DNA of 64,000 nt from assembly GCA_017610205.1 (NCBI GenBank), contig JAFCCL010000002.1, positions 1 through 64,000 on the forward strand, given 5' to 3'. The notes below the pieces were generated by a model, which was given only the letters and a program-made list of their open reading frames with translations, was not told the DNA's origin and searched no databases. Below, in pieces: positions 7,432 to 16,492 of this stretch; within the stretch, counting starts at the first letter, position 1; every line of letters starts with the position of its first letter. This DNA comes from Candidatus Iainarchaeum sp. GTDB lineage: Archaea > Iainarchaeota > Iainarchaeia > Iainarchaeales > GCA-2688035. Made by a program: the position numbers and the translations under genes.

Positions 7432-7984
7432 GTCTCTTTTTTAGAAAACAAAAGTGTTGAAACAATTAGCCCAAGAATTGAAAGGGCAAGCATTACAAGG
7501 AACAGGAATCTGAATCCAAAAAATTCTGCCAAAAAGCCGCCTACAGCTGCTGAAATTCCTACCAAAAGGTAATTCATTGACTCCCAAAGACCCCACTCTG
7601 AGACAAACTTTCCCTTGTCCAAATGTTTGGAATAAAGGCCGTCATATGCAGGCTCCCCCCAATAGCTGTTGCAATTCCAAAAATCGCTTGAACAGCAAAA
7701 AGGTCAAGCAGATCTTGAATTAAAAGATAACCCAAAAAACCAAAACAACCTAGAGCATAACCCACTACCACAAACTGTTCCTTGTACTTGACATGATCCT
7801 CCCACCTGCTTATAAAAAAAATTAGAACTCCAGCAGAAATAGCAAAAACAGAATAGGCAGTTCCTGCTGTCAAAAGGTCTCCGCCAATCTGTTCAACAAA
7901 AACAGCATAAATTGGACCAAACAGCCCTCCAGCTAGTATGGACAATCCTGAAGCTAAAAGAAGTATTTTCAAAGCCTTTTGCAT
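7428..7984 (-). pseudogene. MFS-like transporter, half-size, frameshifted
   Basis: Two overlapping frames together encode a six-helix major-facilitator-like protein of about 185 residues. The first (7574-7984) reads through LAGGLFGPIYAVFVEQIGG to GIATAIGG; the second resumes as YSKHLDKGKFVSEWGLWES and ends in two more helices. A run of six C at 7655-7660 is the break: one extra or two fewer bases restores a continuous product (AIG-EPAYDGLYSKHL). Half-length MFS proteins occur in small archaeal genomes. The shift may be real decay or a sequencing error. Confidence 0.7.
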
Positions 7985-8012
7985 AGAGGAAATACTGGTT
8001 CTTCATATTTAT

Positions 8013-8169
8013 AGTTTTTGGTAAGTATTTAGTCTGCTTCATTTTTTTATTCGTTTTTTTAGGATTTTGAATTATTTAATTTACAATTTTACGTTAAACA
8101 AATTTTTTCTGCTTAAATATTTCAAAAAAATAACCACCTGACAACCCAACTAAATACTTACAGTTTTTG
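8013..8169. mobile_element. MITE with TIRs and 8-bp target duplication
   Basis: The element at 8021-8161 (141 bp) begins GTAAGTATTTAGT and ends with its inverse complement ACTAAATACTTAC, and it is flanked on both sides by the same 8 bp, AGTTTTTG (8013-8020 and 8162-8169). The right terminus extends to 16 bp (CCAACTAAATACTTAC, 8146-8161) that are identical to the right side of the IS66-like element at 34694-34709. No coding frame is inside. Eight-base target duplication is typical of the IS66 family, so this looks like a non-autonomous derivative mobilised by that transposase. Confidence 0.8.
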
Positions 8170-8225
8170 ATTTCAACCCATCCTGCAAAAGGATTATATT
8201 TGAGAAAATTCTTATAGAATACTGA

Positions 8226-10109
8226 ATGAAATTCAAGGTTTTGGCAGAGTCTTTTGACAGGGTTGAAAAGGTAAGCAAGCGGCTTGAAATGACTGATTTT
8301 CTTGCAGAGCTTTTTGAAAAAAGCAATGCTGACGAAATTGCACGCGTGATATACCTTTGCCAGGGCCAGCTTGCCCCTCCATACAAGGATGTTGAAATTG
8401 GAATGGGAGAAAATTATGCTGAGGAGGCAATTGCAAAGGCAGCTGGTTATACCAAAGCAGAGGTTGAAAAAGAATTTAAGAAAAGAGGAGATTTGGGCCT
8501 TGTAGCAGAAGAATTTTTGAAGAAAAAAAAGCAACAGTCACTTTTCAGTGCAGAACTTACTGTTGAAAAGGTTTTCAAAAATTTGATGAAAATTGCAACA
8601 ACGGAGGGAAGCGGAAGCCAGCAGCTTAAAATAAAGCTTTTAGCCGAGCTTTTAAACAGCGCCTCTCCTGTTGAAGCCCGCTACCTTATCAGAATTCCTT
8701 TGGGAAGTTTGAGGCTTGGAATAGGCGATCCAACAATAATGGACGCCTTTGCCATAAACCTTTTGGCAGAAGCACAAAAGGACAAAGAGCTTGTGAAAAC
8801 TGTTGAAAAAAAGCTAAAGGGGAAAAAAAGCGGGGAAAAAAATGCTGAAAAAAAATTAAATGAAAAAAGAAAAAAGAAAAGAACAGAAGAGCTTGACAAA
8901 AAGCTAAGGCTTGCAGTAAGAGAAAAAATTGAAGACAAGTACAATGTCCACAGTGATTTGGGAGACCTTGCAGAAACCCTGAAAAGGAACGGAATTAAGG
9001 GACTGGAAAAAATTAAAATAGAACCAGGCATTCCACTAAGGCCAACGTTGGCAGAAAGACTGCCAACAGCAGAAGAAATAATTAAAAAGTTGGGAAAGTG
9101 TGCTGTTGAAGCAAAATATGATGGATTTAGATTAGCAATTCACAAAAATGAAACAAAGGTAACAATTTTTAGCAGAAGACAGGAAGACGTTACCGAAATG
9201 TTTCCGGAAATTGTAAAAGCAGTAAAAGACATAAAAGCAAACGAAGCAATTTTTGAAGGAGAAGCCCTTGCATTCAACGAAGAAACACAGGAATATTGCC
9301 CTTTTCAAATAACAATCCAGCGAAAAAGAAAATATGACATTGACAAAATGGCCAAAGAATTTCCACTAACATTGTTTTCATTTGACCTGCTTTACGCAAA
9401 CGGAAAAAACCTAATGGGTTTGCCTTTTAAGAAAAGGCGCGAAAGGCTTGGAAAGATAATTGGAAAGAACAAAACAATTATTTTAACAGATGCAATTGTT
9501 ACAGATTCTGCCAAAGAACTTGAAGAATACTTTGACAAAAGCGTTGGAAAAGGGCTTGAAGGAATTATTGCAAAGGACCTGAATGCAAAATATATTGCAG
9601 GCGCAAGAAAATTTTCATGGATTAAGCTAAAGCGAAGCTATAAAGGCGAGTTAGGAGATACTATTGATACAGTAATTGTTGGATTTTTTAAAGGAAAAGG
9701 CAAAAGAACACAATTTGGATTGGGAGGATTGCTAACTGCAGTATATGACAAAAAAAGCGATTCATTCAAGTCAATTGCAAAAATTGGAACAGGAATGAGT
9801 GAAGAAATGCTTGAAAATCTTTGCAAAATTCTTTCAAAAATCAAATCAGAAAAAAAACCGGCAAGGGTTGAATCTGAAATAAAACCAGATATCTGGGTTG
9901 AACCAAAATATGTTATTGAAGTTAATGCAGATGAAATCACAAAAAGCCCTATTCACACAGCAGGAAAGGCAAAGGGCAAAGAAGGGCTTGCACTGCGCTT
10001 TCCAAGAATGATTAAGCTCAGGCAGGATAAAAAACCAGAACAGGCTACAACAGTTAAAGAAATTGAACAAATGTTCAAAAAACAAAGGCATGTAAGTACA
10101 GGTGCATAA
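8226..10109 (+). CDS. lig: ATP-dependent DNA ligase
   Basis: Seals nicks in DNA during replication and repair. The catalytic lysine lies in EAKYDGFRLAIH (Lys near residue 297), followed by FEGEALAF (motif III), EGIIAKD (motif IV) and SWIKLKR (motif V), with an OB-fold C-terminus. The N-terminal DNA-binding domain contains IPLGSLRLGIGD as in archaeal LigI. At 627 residues it is longer than the usual 550-600, owing to a lysine-rich insert around residues 196-225. The following small membrane gene starts 2 nt after its stop. Confidence 0.95.
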   Translation: MKFKVLAESFDRVEKVSKRLEMTDFLAELFEKSNADEIARVIYLCQGQLAPPYKDVEIGMGENYAEEAIAKAAGYTKAEVEKEFKKRGDLGLVAEEFLKKKKQQSLFSAELTVEKVFKNLMKIATTEGSGSQQLKIKLLAELLNSASPVEARYLIRIPLGSLRLGIGDPTIMDAFAINLLAEAQKDKELVKTVEKKLKGKKSGEKNAEKKLNEKRKKKRTEELDKKLRLAVREKIEDKYNVHSDLGDLAETLKRNGIKGLEKIKIEPGIPLRPTLAERLPTAEEIIKKLGKCAVEAKYDGFRLAIHKNETKVTIFSRRQEDVTEMFPEIVKAVKDIKANEAIFEGEALAFNEETQEYCPFQITIQRKRKYDIDKMAKEFPLTLFSFDLLYANGKNLMGLPFKKRRERLGKIIGKNKTIILTDAIVTDSAKELEEYFDKSVGKGLEGIIAKDLNAKYIAGARKFSWIKLKRSYKGELGDTIDTVIVGFFKGKGKRTQFGLGGLLTAVYDKKSDSFKSIAKIGTGMSEEMLENLCKILSKIKSEKKPARVESEIKPDIWVEPKYVIEVNADEITKSPIHTAGKAKGKEGLALRFPRMIKLRQDKKPEQATTVKEIEQMFKKQRHVSTGA

Positions 10110-10111
10110 AA

Positions 10112-10348
10112 ATGAGTTTTGTATCAAAAACAAGCGGAAATTTTTTCAAAATTCTTATAACAATTGCAGGGCTTGCCCTTGTTTTTTATGTCCTAATTGA
10201 ATTCAGATTGTGGAGCGCTGGTTGGACTGATTACTTTCTAAAAAGAGGCGGATTTGAAAAAATAATTTTTGTAAGCCTTATTGTTGCAGGCATAAGCACA
10301 GTAGTGCTTTGGCTATTCAAATGGCACCTGAGGCTGCAAGCAAGGTGA
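10112..10348 (+). CDS. Two-helix membrane protein (78 aa)
   Basis: Hydrophobic segments at about residues 12-30 and 50-68, with a basic C-terminus (KWHLRLQAR). It is packed between the ligase (2 nt upstream) and an exported protein (4 nt downstream), so it is cotranscribed with both. The function is unknown; membership of this run suggests nothing beyond shared transcription. Confidence 0.65.
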   Translation: MSFVSKTSGNFFKILITIAGLALVFYVLIEFRLWSAGWTDYFLKRGGFEKIIFVSLIVAGISTVVLWLFKWHLRLQAR

Positions 10349-10352
10349 AAAA

Positions 10353-11477
10353 ATGGACAGGGCAATGAAATTATTGGTTTACTCAGTGGCTTCCATACTA
10401 CTATTGTCAGTTCTGGCCCTTGTTATTTTTCCAATGCTTTTTCCAACAGGAAACACCCTTGCAATTTTTGGAAAGAATCTTGAAGCAGCAGAAACAGGGC
10501 TTGGAGTTGGATTTACCAGCGAAATCGAGGTAAAGCAAGGGGATGGATTTGGCGGAGAAACATTTGATTCACTGGGAAGAAATATTGTGTTTCAATGCAA
10601 TAATGCAACGCTTTGCTGCCCGCAAGGAAAAGAATGCGATTCCGTTATTGAGTGGGACAGCAAACTAATCAAATTTAACAAAACAAAAATTATATCAACA
10701 ACAACAAGATGCGATAAAGAATACGAAATTTACACTTGTACAATTTACTTTGGAGAACGACCAGCTCAAATTGAAATAGATTCATTAAAGAGCCCTAAAG
10801 AAGTTGACCTTGGAAAAGAGGTTCCTGTTTTTGAGATATCTTTTTCAAATACAGGAGGCATTAAAGCAATTCAAACCGCGGTTGAAATAGAGGTTTTTAG
10901 AAGATATCTTGAAGATGGACAGTGGATTGAAAAAAGAATTGAAAGCGCTTCAACAATTGAAAATTTTGGCAGCCTTGAAGTTGGTAAAACTTCGAAACAA
11001 AAAATTTACTTAAACCTTAATGAAAACGGCTTATTCAAAGCAAGAGTTAAGGCTTCAGGACTTGAAGCAGGATTTGACGAAAAAATAGTGGAGTTTAATG
11101 CAATAGGTGCAAACACAGAGTGTGTTGCAAGTTACTGTGAAGAACAAAGCATGGTTGAAGAAAATTGCATTACCAGATGCCATTGTGACAGCTGCCTTTT
11201 TGGAAGCAATTGCAGCGAAAAACTGCTTCAGGCAGACAATATTACACTTGGTCTTATACCGGAAATTGATTTAAAAGATGGAACGCAAACAGTTCTTGGA
11301 AGCAATATTATTGACTTTAAAGTGTCTGAAATGTATTGTCAAGAAATAATTCCCAATCCAAACACCACTATTCCAGATAATACAATCCCGAATCCTGATA
11401 ATCTCGACATTTATGGTAACAATCCACCAAGCAACCCTATAAACAACCCAGCAGACCCATCAGATGTAGACAGTTAA
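10353..11477 (+). CDS. Membrane-anchored extracellular Cys-rich protein
   Basis: A 374-residue protein with one N-terminal hydrophobic anchor (residues 6-28) and a long outside part. It contains a Cys-rich block (FQCNNATLCCPQGKECDS), a CARDB-like beta-sandwich around VPVFEISFSNTGGIKAIQTA, a second Cys cluster (ASYCEEQ ... CITRCHCDSCLFGSNC) and an Asn/Pro-rich low-complexity tail. The many Cys suggest disulfides formed outside the cell; a DsbA-like protein is encoded near 63 kb. Surface attachment is inferred, not shown. Confidence 0.7.
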   Translation: MDRAMKLLVYSVASILLLSVLALVIFPMLFPTGNTLAIFGKNLEAAETGLGVGFTSEIEVKQGDGFGGETFDSLGRNIVFQCNNATLCCPQGKECDSVIEWDSKLIKFNKTKIISTTTRCDKEYEIYTCTIYFGERPAQIEIDSLKSPKEVDLGKEVPVFEISFSNTGGIKAIQTAVEIEVFRRYLEDGQWIEKRIESASTIENFGSLEVGKTSKQKIYLNLNENGLFKARVKASGLEAGFDEKIVEFNAIGANTECVASYCEEQSMVEENCITRCHCDSCLFGSNCSEKLLQADNITLGLIPEIDLKDGTQTVLGSNIIDFKVSEMYCQEIIPNPNTTIPDNTIPNPDNLDIYGNNPPSNPINNPADPSDVDS

Positions 11478-11482
11478 CAAAA

Positions 11483-12385
11483 TCAGGCTTTTCCTTTTGC
11501 ACCAAACAACGCAAGCTTGTGCTCGCAAACCTTTTGAGTTAAATCCTGTGCATTCAACAAAGCACCCCTTGAATCAAAATTCTTTGGGGTTTTTGAAAAA
11601 AATTCCCTCATTCCTGCTGTAAAAGCAAGCCTTAAATCAGTGTCAATGTTTATTTTGGCAACACCAAGCTTTATTGCCTTTCTCAAATCACTTTCAGAAA
11701 CACCTTTTGCTTTTGAAATTTTTGCCCCAAAACGATTGCACTTTTGAACCAGCTCTTTTGGAACAGAAGATGCACCATGCAAAACCAGTGGAACTGAAAC
11801 AAGCTCATTAATTTCTTTTAACCTGGAAAAATCAAGCTTTGACCTTTCCTTAAATTTGAAAGCACCATGCGAGGTACCTATTGCAACAGCCAAGCTGTCA
11901 CAATTTGTTTTTTCAACAAAAAGTTTTGCCTCGTCAGGATCTGTTAAATGCCTGTCACTTGAACCAAGCCTTTTAAGAGCACCAAGTTCTGCTTCAACAG
12001 AACAGCCCTTTCTTTTTGCCATTGAAACAACCCTTTTTGTAATTTCAATATTCTTCTTCAAAGAATATTTGCTTGCGTCAACCATTACGCTTTTGAAGCC
12101 AATATCAATACAGTTTTTAATCAAAGGCAAATGCTTGCCATGATCAAGATGAATGCAAACAGGAATTTTTGCCCTTCTTTCAAGCTCTTGCACAATTCCA
12201 AAAATGTTTTCAAGACCAGCATATCTTATAGTAGTTTCAGTAATCTGAATCATTAAAGGAGCCCTTGCCTTTTCAGCAGCCTGAAAAATTGCCTTGCTTA
12301 CCTCAAGATTAACTGTATTAAAAGAAGGAAGGGCATAACAACCTTTTAGACCCTTTGATAACAATGGCTTTGCTTGCTTAAACAT
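11483..12385 (-). CDS. fba: Fructose-bisphosphate aldolase, class II
   Basis: Zinc-dependent enzyme that interconverts fructose 1,6-bisphosphate with DHAP and glyceraldehyde 3-phosphate in glycolysis/gluconeogenesis. Visible are ALPSFNTVNLE, the zinc-ligand motif IHLDHGK, VEAELGAL, AIGTSHGAFKF and VLHGASSVP, plus the C-terminal INIDTDLR. At 300 residues it has the normal length. Class II is the bacterial form; most archaea use class Ia/V enzymes instead, so bacterial origin is likely. It is divergent from gatD, separated by about 70 A+T-rich nt with TATA-like sequences for both directions. Confidence 0.92.
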   Translation of the reverse strand: MFKQAKPLLSKGLKGCYALPSFNTVNLEVSKAIFQAAEKARAPLMIQITETTIRYAGLENIFGIVQELERRAKIPVCIHLDHGKHLPLIKNCIDIGFKSVMVDASKYSLKKNIEITKRVVSMAKRKGCSVEAELGALKRLGSSDRHLTDPDEAKLFVEKTNCDSLAVAIGTSHGAFKFKERSKLDFSRLKEINELVSVPLVLHGASSVPKELVQKCNRFGAKISKAKGVSESDLRKAIKLGVAKINIDTDLRLAFTAGMREFFSKTPKNFDSRGALLNAQDLTQKVCEHKLALFGAKGKA

Positions 12386-12454
12386 TATACCGCCTGAAAA
12401 AAACTAACCGATTAATATAAATTGCTTCTTTTATATTAATTTATTGGATTTAAC

Positions 12455-13780
12455 ATGACTAAAAACATTGATTCTTTTCTAAAAAAACACAGCCTAAAAG
12501 AAGGCGACGTAGTTGAAATAACCGAAAAAAAAGGCAATTCAATAAAGGGAACAATCATTCCCTCAAAGGAAAAAATTCTTGCCCTAAAGCTTGAAAACGG
12601 ATACAATGCAGGAATTTCACTGGAAAAAATCAAAAATGCGAAAAAAATTGGCTCAGGAAAAAAGGTTGGAAAGGCAAAAACTGTTGAAATAAAAAATAAC
12701 CCAAAACTTCCGACAATAAGCATTTTGCACACAGGAGGCACAATTGCCTCAAGAGTAGATTACAAAACAGGCGGAGTTTATGCAGCATTTGAAGCAAAAG
12801 ACCTGTTTACAATGTTTCCAGAGCTTGCCAAAATAGCAAATTTTAATTCAAGACTTGTAACAAATATTATGAGCGAAGACATTACATTTAAAGATTACAA
12901 AACCATTGCAAAAGCCGTTGCAGAAGAAATAAAAAAAGGCACAAAAGGAATAATCATTGGGCACGGAACAGACACTCTTGCATTAACAGCAACAGCCCTT
13001 GCATTCATGTTTGAAAACCTGCCGGTTCCTGTTTTGCTTGTCGGAGCACAAAGAAGCAGCGACAGAGGAAGTTCCGATGCAGCAATGAATTTAACCTGCG
13101 CAGCAAACTTTATTGCAAAAAGCAATTTTGCAGGGATTGCAATCTGCATGCACCACAGGGATTCAGACAACGAATGTGCAATTTTGCCAGCATGCAAGAC
13201 AAGAAAGCTCCACACAAGCAGGAGAGATGCATTCAAAGCAGTAAACGACACTCCAATTGCACTAGTTGAATACAAAACAGGAAACATTAAATTTTTGAAA
13301 AAAAACTACGAAAAAGCCGGCAAAAGCAGGAAATTTTCATTAAAAGACAATTTTGAAGAAAGAACAGGCTTGCTGAAAACATATACAAACATGCTGCCAG
13401 AAGCATTTGAATTCTTCCAAAAAAACAAATACAATGGATTTGTATTAGAGGCAACAGGAATTGGCCAGGCTCCCACAAACACAAAAGAACACGAAAAAAA
13501 TTATGAGGCATTAAAAAAATTCATAAAAGGCGGAGGAATTATTGCACTAACCTCTCAATGCATTTTTGGAAGAGTTCACCCTACAATTTACACAAACTGC
13601 AGAAGGCTTGCAAACATTGGAATAATTTTTTGCGAAGACATGCTTACAGAAACCGCCTTTATCAAGCTTGCATGGCTGCTTGGAAATTACCCGGCAGAAG
13701 AAGCAAAAAAACTCATGGTGCAAAACCTGCGCGGAGAAATAAGCGCTTGCACTGAAATTGACAGTTTTGAAATAGAATGA
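12455..13780 (+). CDS. gatD: Glu-tRNA(Gln) amidotransferase subunit D
   Basis: Asparaginase-like subunit that releases ammonia from glutamine or asparagine for GatE, converting Glu-tRNA(Gln) to Gln-tRNA(Gln). After an N-terminal small beta-barrel (residues 1-75) come HTGGTIASR (Thr93/Thr96), GHGTDTLALTATAL (Thr172/Asp173) and LVGAQRSSDRGSSDAAMN, all typical of GatD rather than plain asparaginases. Length 441 is normal. gatE lies 3.3 kb downstream on the same strand, not adjacent. Confidence 0.93.
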   Translation: MTKNIDSFLKKHSLKEGDVVEITEKKGNSIKGTIIPSKEKILALKLENGYNAGISLEKIKNAKKIGSGKKVGKAKTVEIKNNPKLPTISILHTGGTIASRVDYKTGGVYAAFEAKDLFTMFPELAKIANFNSRLVTNIMSEDITFKDYKTIAKAVAEEIKKGTKGIIIGHGTDTLALTATALAFMFENLPVPVLLVGAQRSSDRGSSDAAMNLTCAANFIAKSNFAGIAICMHHRDSDNECAILPACKTRKLHTSRRDAFKAVNDTPIALVEYKTGNIKFLKKNYEKAGKSRKFSLKDNFEERTGLLKTYTNMLPEAFEFFQKNKYNGFVLEATGIGQAPTNTKEHEKNYEALKKFIKGGGIIALTSQCIFGRVHPTIYTNCRRLANIGIIFCEDMLTETAFIKLAWLLGNYPAEEAKKLMVQNLRGEISACTEIDSFEIE

Positions 13781-13821
13781 ATTTTTAGAAGCAAATGCTT
13801 GCTTTGAAATAAAATGGTTTT

Positions 13822-15435
13822 TTAAAAACCAAAGGTTGTTGACAAAGAAATATTGTGCGCGTGATCGCTTATTCTTTCAAGGTTTCTGATTAATTCGGCA
13901 AACACAACATTTGCCTTTGCATTGCATTTCTTGCTATCCATTCGCTCAAAATTGTTTTGTTCAAACTGATTCTGCAAACCATCAATTTCTGCTTCAAGCA
14001 AAGAAACCTTTTCGGCTATTTTTACATTCCCTGAGACCATAACATTTAATGACTTGTTAAAGCAGTCCCTTGTTTTTCTAAACATTACGACAAACTCGCG
14101 CATGGCATGAGCTGAAAGAACAATTTTTTCTTTTATCTTCCTTTCAGCAAGCTCTCCAATGTTGTTTGCATGGTCTGAAACCCTTTCAATATCAGAAATA
14201 ATATGTGTCAATGAAGCAACCCTTTTTGCCTGCTTTTTACTAAGCTCACATCGAGTAATCTTGACTAAGAATGCCTCAATTGCATTGTCCAATTCATCAA
14301 CTGCATCCTCCTGCTTTTCAACAGTCTTAACAAGTTTTAGGTCGTTTGATTCAAAAGCCTTGACAGCATTGTCCAATGAAGACAAAGCCATACTGCCCAT
14401 TCTCTCAGCCTCTTTTTCAGCAAGGCTTATTGCAATAGCTGGTGTTCTAAGGGTACGTTTGTCAAGAAACTTTACACCCCTTTCAATTTTTGGCTCTTCC
14501 CCAGGAAGAAACTTTTTAACAGCCATAATCAGCAAGCCAATGAATGGGAAGAACATCAAGGCAAAAGCAAAGTTGAAAATTGTGTGGGCATTTGCAATTT
14601 GTCTTGGAACACTGGAAGCAGTAAGTGAAAGAACAGGAATAAGCAATGGCAAAAGCGGAAAGATTATTAGAACGCCGGCAACATTGAAAATAAGGTGTGC
14701 AAAGGCAGCCCTTTTAGCAGAAAGCCTTGCTCCAATCGAAGCAATCATGACCGTTACGCATGTTCCGATGTTAGCAGCAAGTATAATTGGAAGGGCAACC
14801 GGCAGTCCTATAAGCCCCTGCATTGACATGGCAATAACCAATGCAACTGTTGCACTGCTACTTTGGATTACGGCAGTGAAAACCAATCCAACCAAAAGGC
14901 CAAGTATTGGGTATACTCCAAATTCCTGCACTATCTCCATAAAAAGAGCGGATTCTTTTAGAGGAGCAACAGCAACCCCCATCATTTCCATTCCGAGAAA
15001 AAGCAATCCAAATCCAAGAATTACTTCACCTGTAAGTTTTTGCTTATAGTTTTTGCCGGCAAAGAAAAGAAGAAAACCAAAAGCAATAATTGGCATTGCA
15101 AAAGCCCCTATTTTGAATGCAATCAATTGCGCCGTAATAGTTGTCCCAATGTTTGCCCCGATTATTACAGGAACAGCCTGTGTCAATGTCAAAAGCCCGG
15201 CATTAATTAACCCAATTACAGTGACTGTTGTTACACTACTGCTTTGCACCACCGCAGTAATTCCTGCTCCTACGGCAATGCCTTTCCATCTCTTGCCGGT
15301 AATCTTTTCCAAAATGGTTTTGAGCCTGTCACCGGCAATCTTTTGCAAAGAGGTACTCAGCAAAAGCAAGCCGTACAAAAACAGGGCAAGGCCTCCAACC
15401 ATGCCAAAAACAATAGGAATAATGTCCATTAGCAA
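13822..15435 (-). CDS. Na/Pi cotransporter with PhoU-like domain
   Basis: Two repeats of the Na/Pi cotransporter family are visible through their QSSS motifs (AVVQSSSVTTVTVIGLINAG and TAVIQSSSATVALVIAM), within about eight membrane helices over residues 1-310. The C-terminal 220 residues form two PhoU-like helical repeats (ISDIERVSDHANNIGEL and NLERISDHAHNISL) on the cytoplasmic side. Proteins of this kind import or export phosphate coupled to sodium; the PhoU part probably senses or gates. Length 537 is normal. It converges on gatD and diverges from the flavin reductase gene. Confidence 0.9.
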   Translation of the reverse strand: MLMDIIPIVFGMVGGLALFLYGLLLLSTSLQKIAGDRLKTILEKITGKRWKGIAVGAGITAVVQSSSVTTVTVIGLINAGLLTLTQAVPVIIGANIGTTITAQLIAFKIGAFAMPIIAFGFLLFFAGKNYKQKLTGEVILGFGLLFLGMEMMGVAVAPLKESALFMEIVQEFGVYPILGLLVGLVFTAVIQSSSATVALVIAMSMQGLIGLPVALPIILAANIGTCVTVMIASIGARLSAKRAAFAHLIFNVAGVLIIFPLLPLLIPVLSLTASSVPRQIANAHTIFNFAFALMFFPFIGLLIMAVKKFLPGEEPKIERGVKFLDKRTLRTPAIAISLAEKEAERMGSMALSSLDNAVKAFESNDLKLVKTVEKQEDAVDELDNAIEAFLVKITRCELSKKQAKRVASLTHIISDIERVSDHANNIGELAERKIKEKIVLSAHAMREFVVMFRKTRDCFNKSLNVMVSGNVKIAEKVSLLEAEIDGLQNQFEQNNFERMDSKKCNAKANVVFAELIRNLERISDHAHNISLSTTFGF

Positions 15436-15510
15436 CCCTCTCTTGAATAAAATTGGATGGGAAGTAATTAAAAAACTAAGTTGTTAAATTAAATGGAGAT
15501 TTGAAAAAAA

Positions 15511-16041
15511 ATGAAGGAAGTTCATTTAGAGAAAGCAGTTCGTCTAATTTACCCAAGAATTACTGTTCTGGTTACAACACAAAATGCACAAGGAAAACCA
15601 AACGCTGCGCCCTACTCCTGGATGGCACCGGTTTCTTTTACACCTCCAATGCTATACATTGGAATTCAGAGAAAGGAAACCCTTACAATAAAAAACATGC
15701 GCAAAACAAAGGAATTTGTGGTAAATATTGTAACCAAAAACTGGGCTAAAAAAGCAGTTGCCTGCGAAGCAAAGATTGAAGACAAGGTTGAAAAAAGCGG
15801 AATAACATTAAGGGAAAGCAAAAAAGTTAGGGCACCAACAGTTTCAGAGGCAAAAATCGTTTTGGAATGCAAACTGCACGAAATAATTGAAACAGACAAA
15901 GCAGACCGCTTTTTGGTAATTGGAGAAATAGTGTACGCAGAAAATGATGAAACAATCAGCAATGAAGAAATTGCAATGCACATCTCAGGAGAAGAATTTG
16001 TAAGCCCAGGGCAAAGTTATGCAGTTAAGAGAAAGAAATAA
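15511..16041 (+). CDS. Flavin reductase-like FMN-binding protein
   Basis: A 176-residue split-barrel flavoprotein. RITVLVTTQNAQGKPNAAPYSW and MLYIGIQRKETLTIKNM match the flavin reductase-like family, which binds FMN and passes electrons from NAD(P)H; archaeal members are often of unknown substrate. It ends in VKRKK; the DNA of that ending (GTTAAGAGAAAGAAATAAAA) is repeated at about 16237-16256. Start at the ATG 15511 fits the family N-terminus. Confidence 0.85.
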   Translation: MKEVHLEKAVRLIYPRITVLVTTQNAQGKPNAAPYSWMAPVSFTPPMLYIGIQRKETLTIKNMRKTKEFVVNIVTKNWAKKAVACEAKIEDKVEKSGITLRESKKVRAPTVSEAKIVLECKLHEIIETDKADRFLVIGEIVYAENDETISNEEIAMHISGEEFVSPGQSYAVKRKK

Positions 16042-16085
16042 AAAGTATTGAAACAAATTTATAATAAAATAGCAATGTGGTGACA

Positions 16086-16211
16086 ATGTCAAGGGCACGT
16101 AGAAAAAAGAGCTTTCTTCCAGGAAGATTAAAAGTCCCAAAAGGAAAAAAGGCGAGAAGAACCAAAACTACCCTATCAAGAATTCAAAGCAGAAGAGATC
16201 AAGCCAAATAA
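16086..16211 (+). CDS. Very basic 41-residue protein
   Basis: Starts MSRARRKKSFLPGRLK with GGTGA 3 nt before the ATG, and is about 40 percent Arg plus Lys. Such peptides are often ribosomal-protein-like or nucleic-acid-binding, but no family is recognised. It is too short to be certain; the ribosome site and strongly biased composition are the support. Downstream, an open frame without a start continues to 16456. Confidence 0.5.
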   Translation: MSRARRKKSFLPGRLKVPKGKKARRTKTTLSRIQSRRDQAK

Positions 16212-16213
16212 AC

Positions 16214-16456
16214 CCACCTTTAAAATTACTTTTCCTGTTAAGAGAAAGAAATAAAATAAGAAACCGTGCACAAAGAGCTCGACCAGTAGGCGGTAATGCC
16301 CAAACAGCTGGTGGAACCCAAAAGAAAACACAGGCAAAACCGAAAGAAAGACTAACTGACACAGAAATTAGAAATGCAGCAATAGATGCATATGCAACGA
16401 AGCACAATGTATCAAGGAATGTAGCAAAACAGAGATTGGAAATAACATGCAAATAA
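16214..16456 (+). pseudogene. Startless open frame, probable remnant
   Basis: A frame running through RNRAQRARPVGGNAQTAGG and KPKERLTDTEIRNAAIDAYA to the TAA at 16454-16456 has coding-like composition but no ATG, GTG or TTG start. In another frame its beginning carries a copy of the 20-bp end of the flavin reductase gene. This suggests duplication followed by decay, or a C-terminal part of the 41-residue protein lost by frameshift. Confidence 0.35.
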
Positions 16457-16460
16457 TTCC

Positions 16461-16469
16461 CTTTAAATC
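16461..16469 (+). promoter_or_regulatory. TATA box for the 16493 gene
   Basis: CTTTAAATC is 25-28 nt before the ATG at 16493, giving a leaderless transcript. The context ATAATTCCCTTTAAA...TTTTTCTGCTT is closely similar to that before gatE (17027-17055). Confidence 0.5.
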
Positions 16470-16492
16470 ACTTTTTCTGCTTTTTTTTTGTT

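Noticed and set aside
12455-13780. Plain L-asparaginase for the gatD gene
   Set aside because: The N-terminal barrel, the length and the presence of gatE and GatD-specific loops favour GatD.
14159-15049. A 296-codon plus-strand frame opposite the Na/Pi symporter gene
   Set aside because: It mirrors the symporter codons, has no family motif or ribosome site, and the minus-strand gene is clearly homologous to known proteins.
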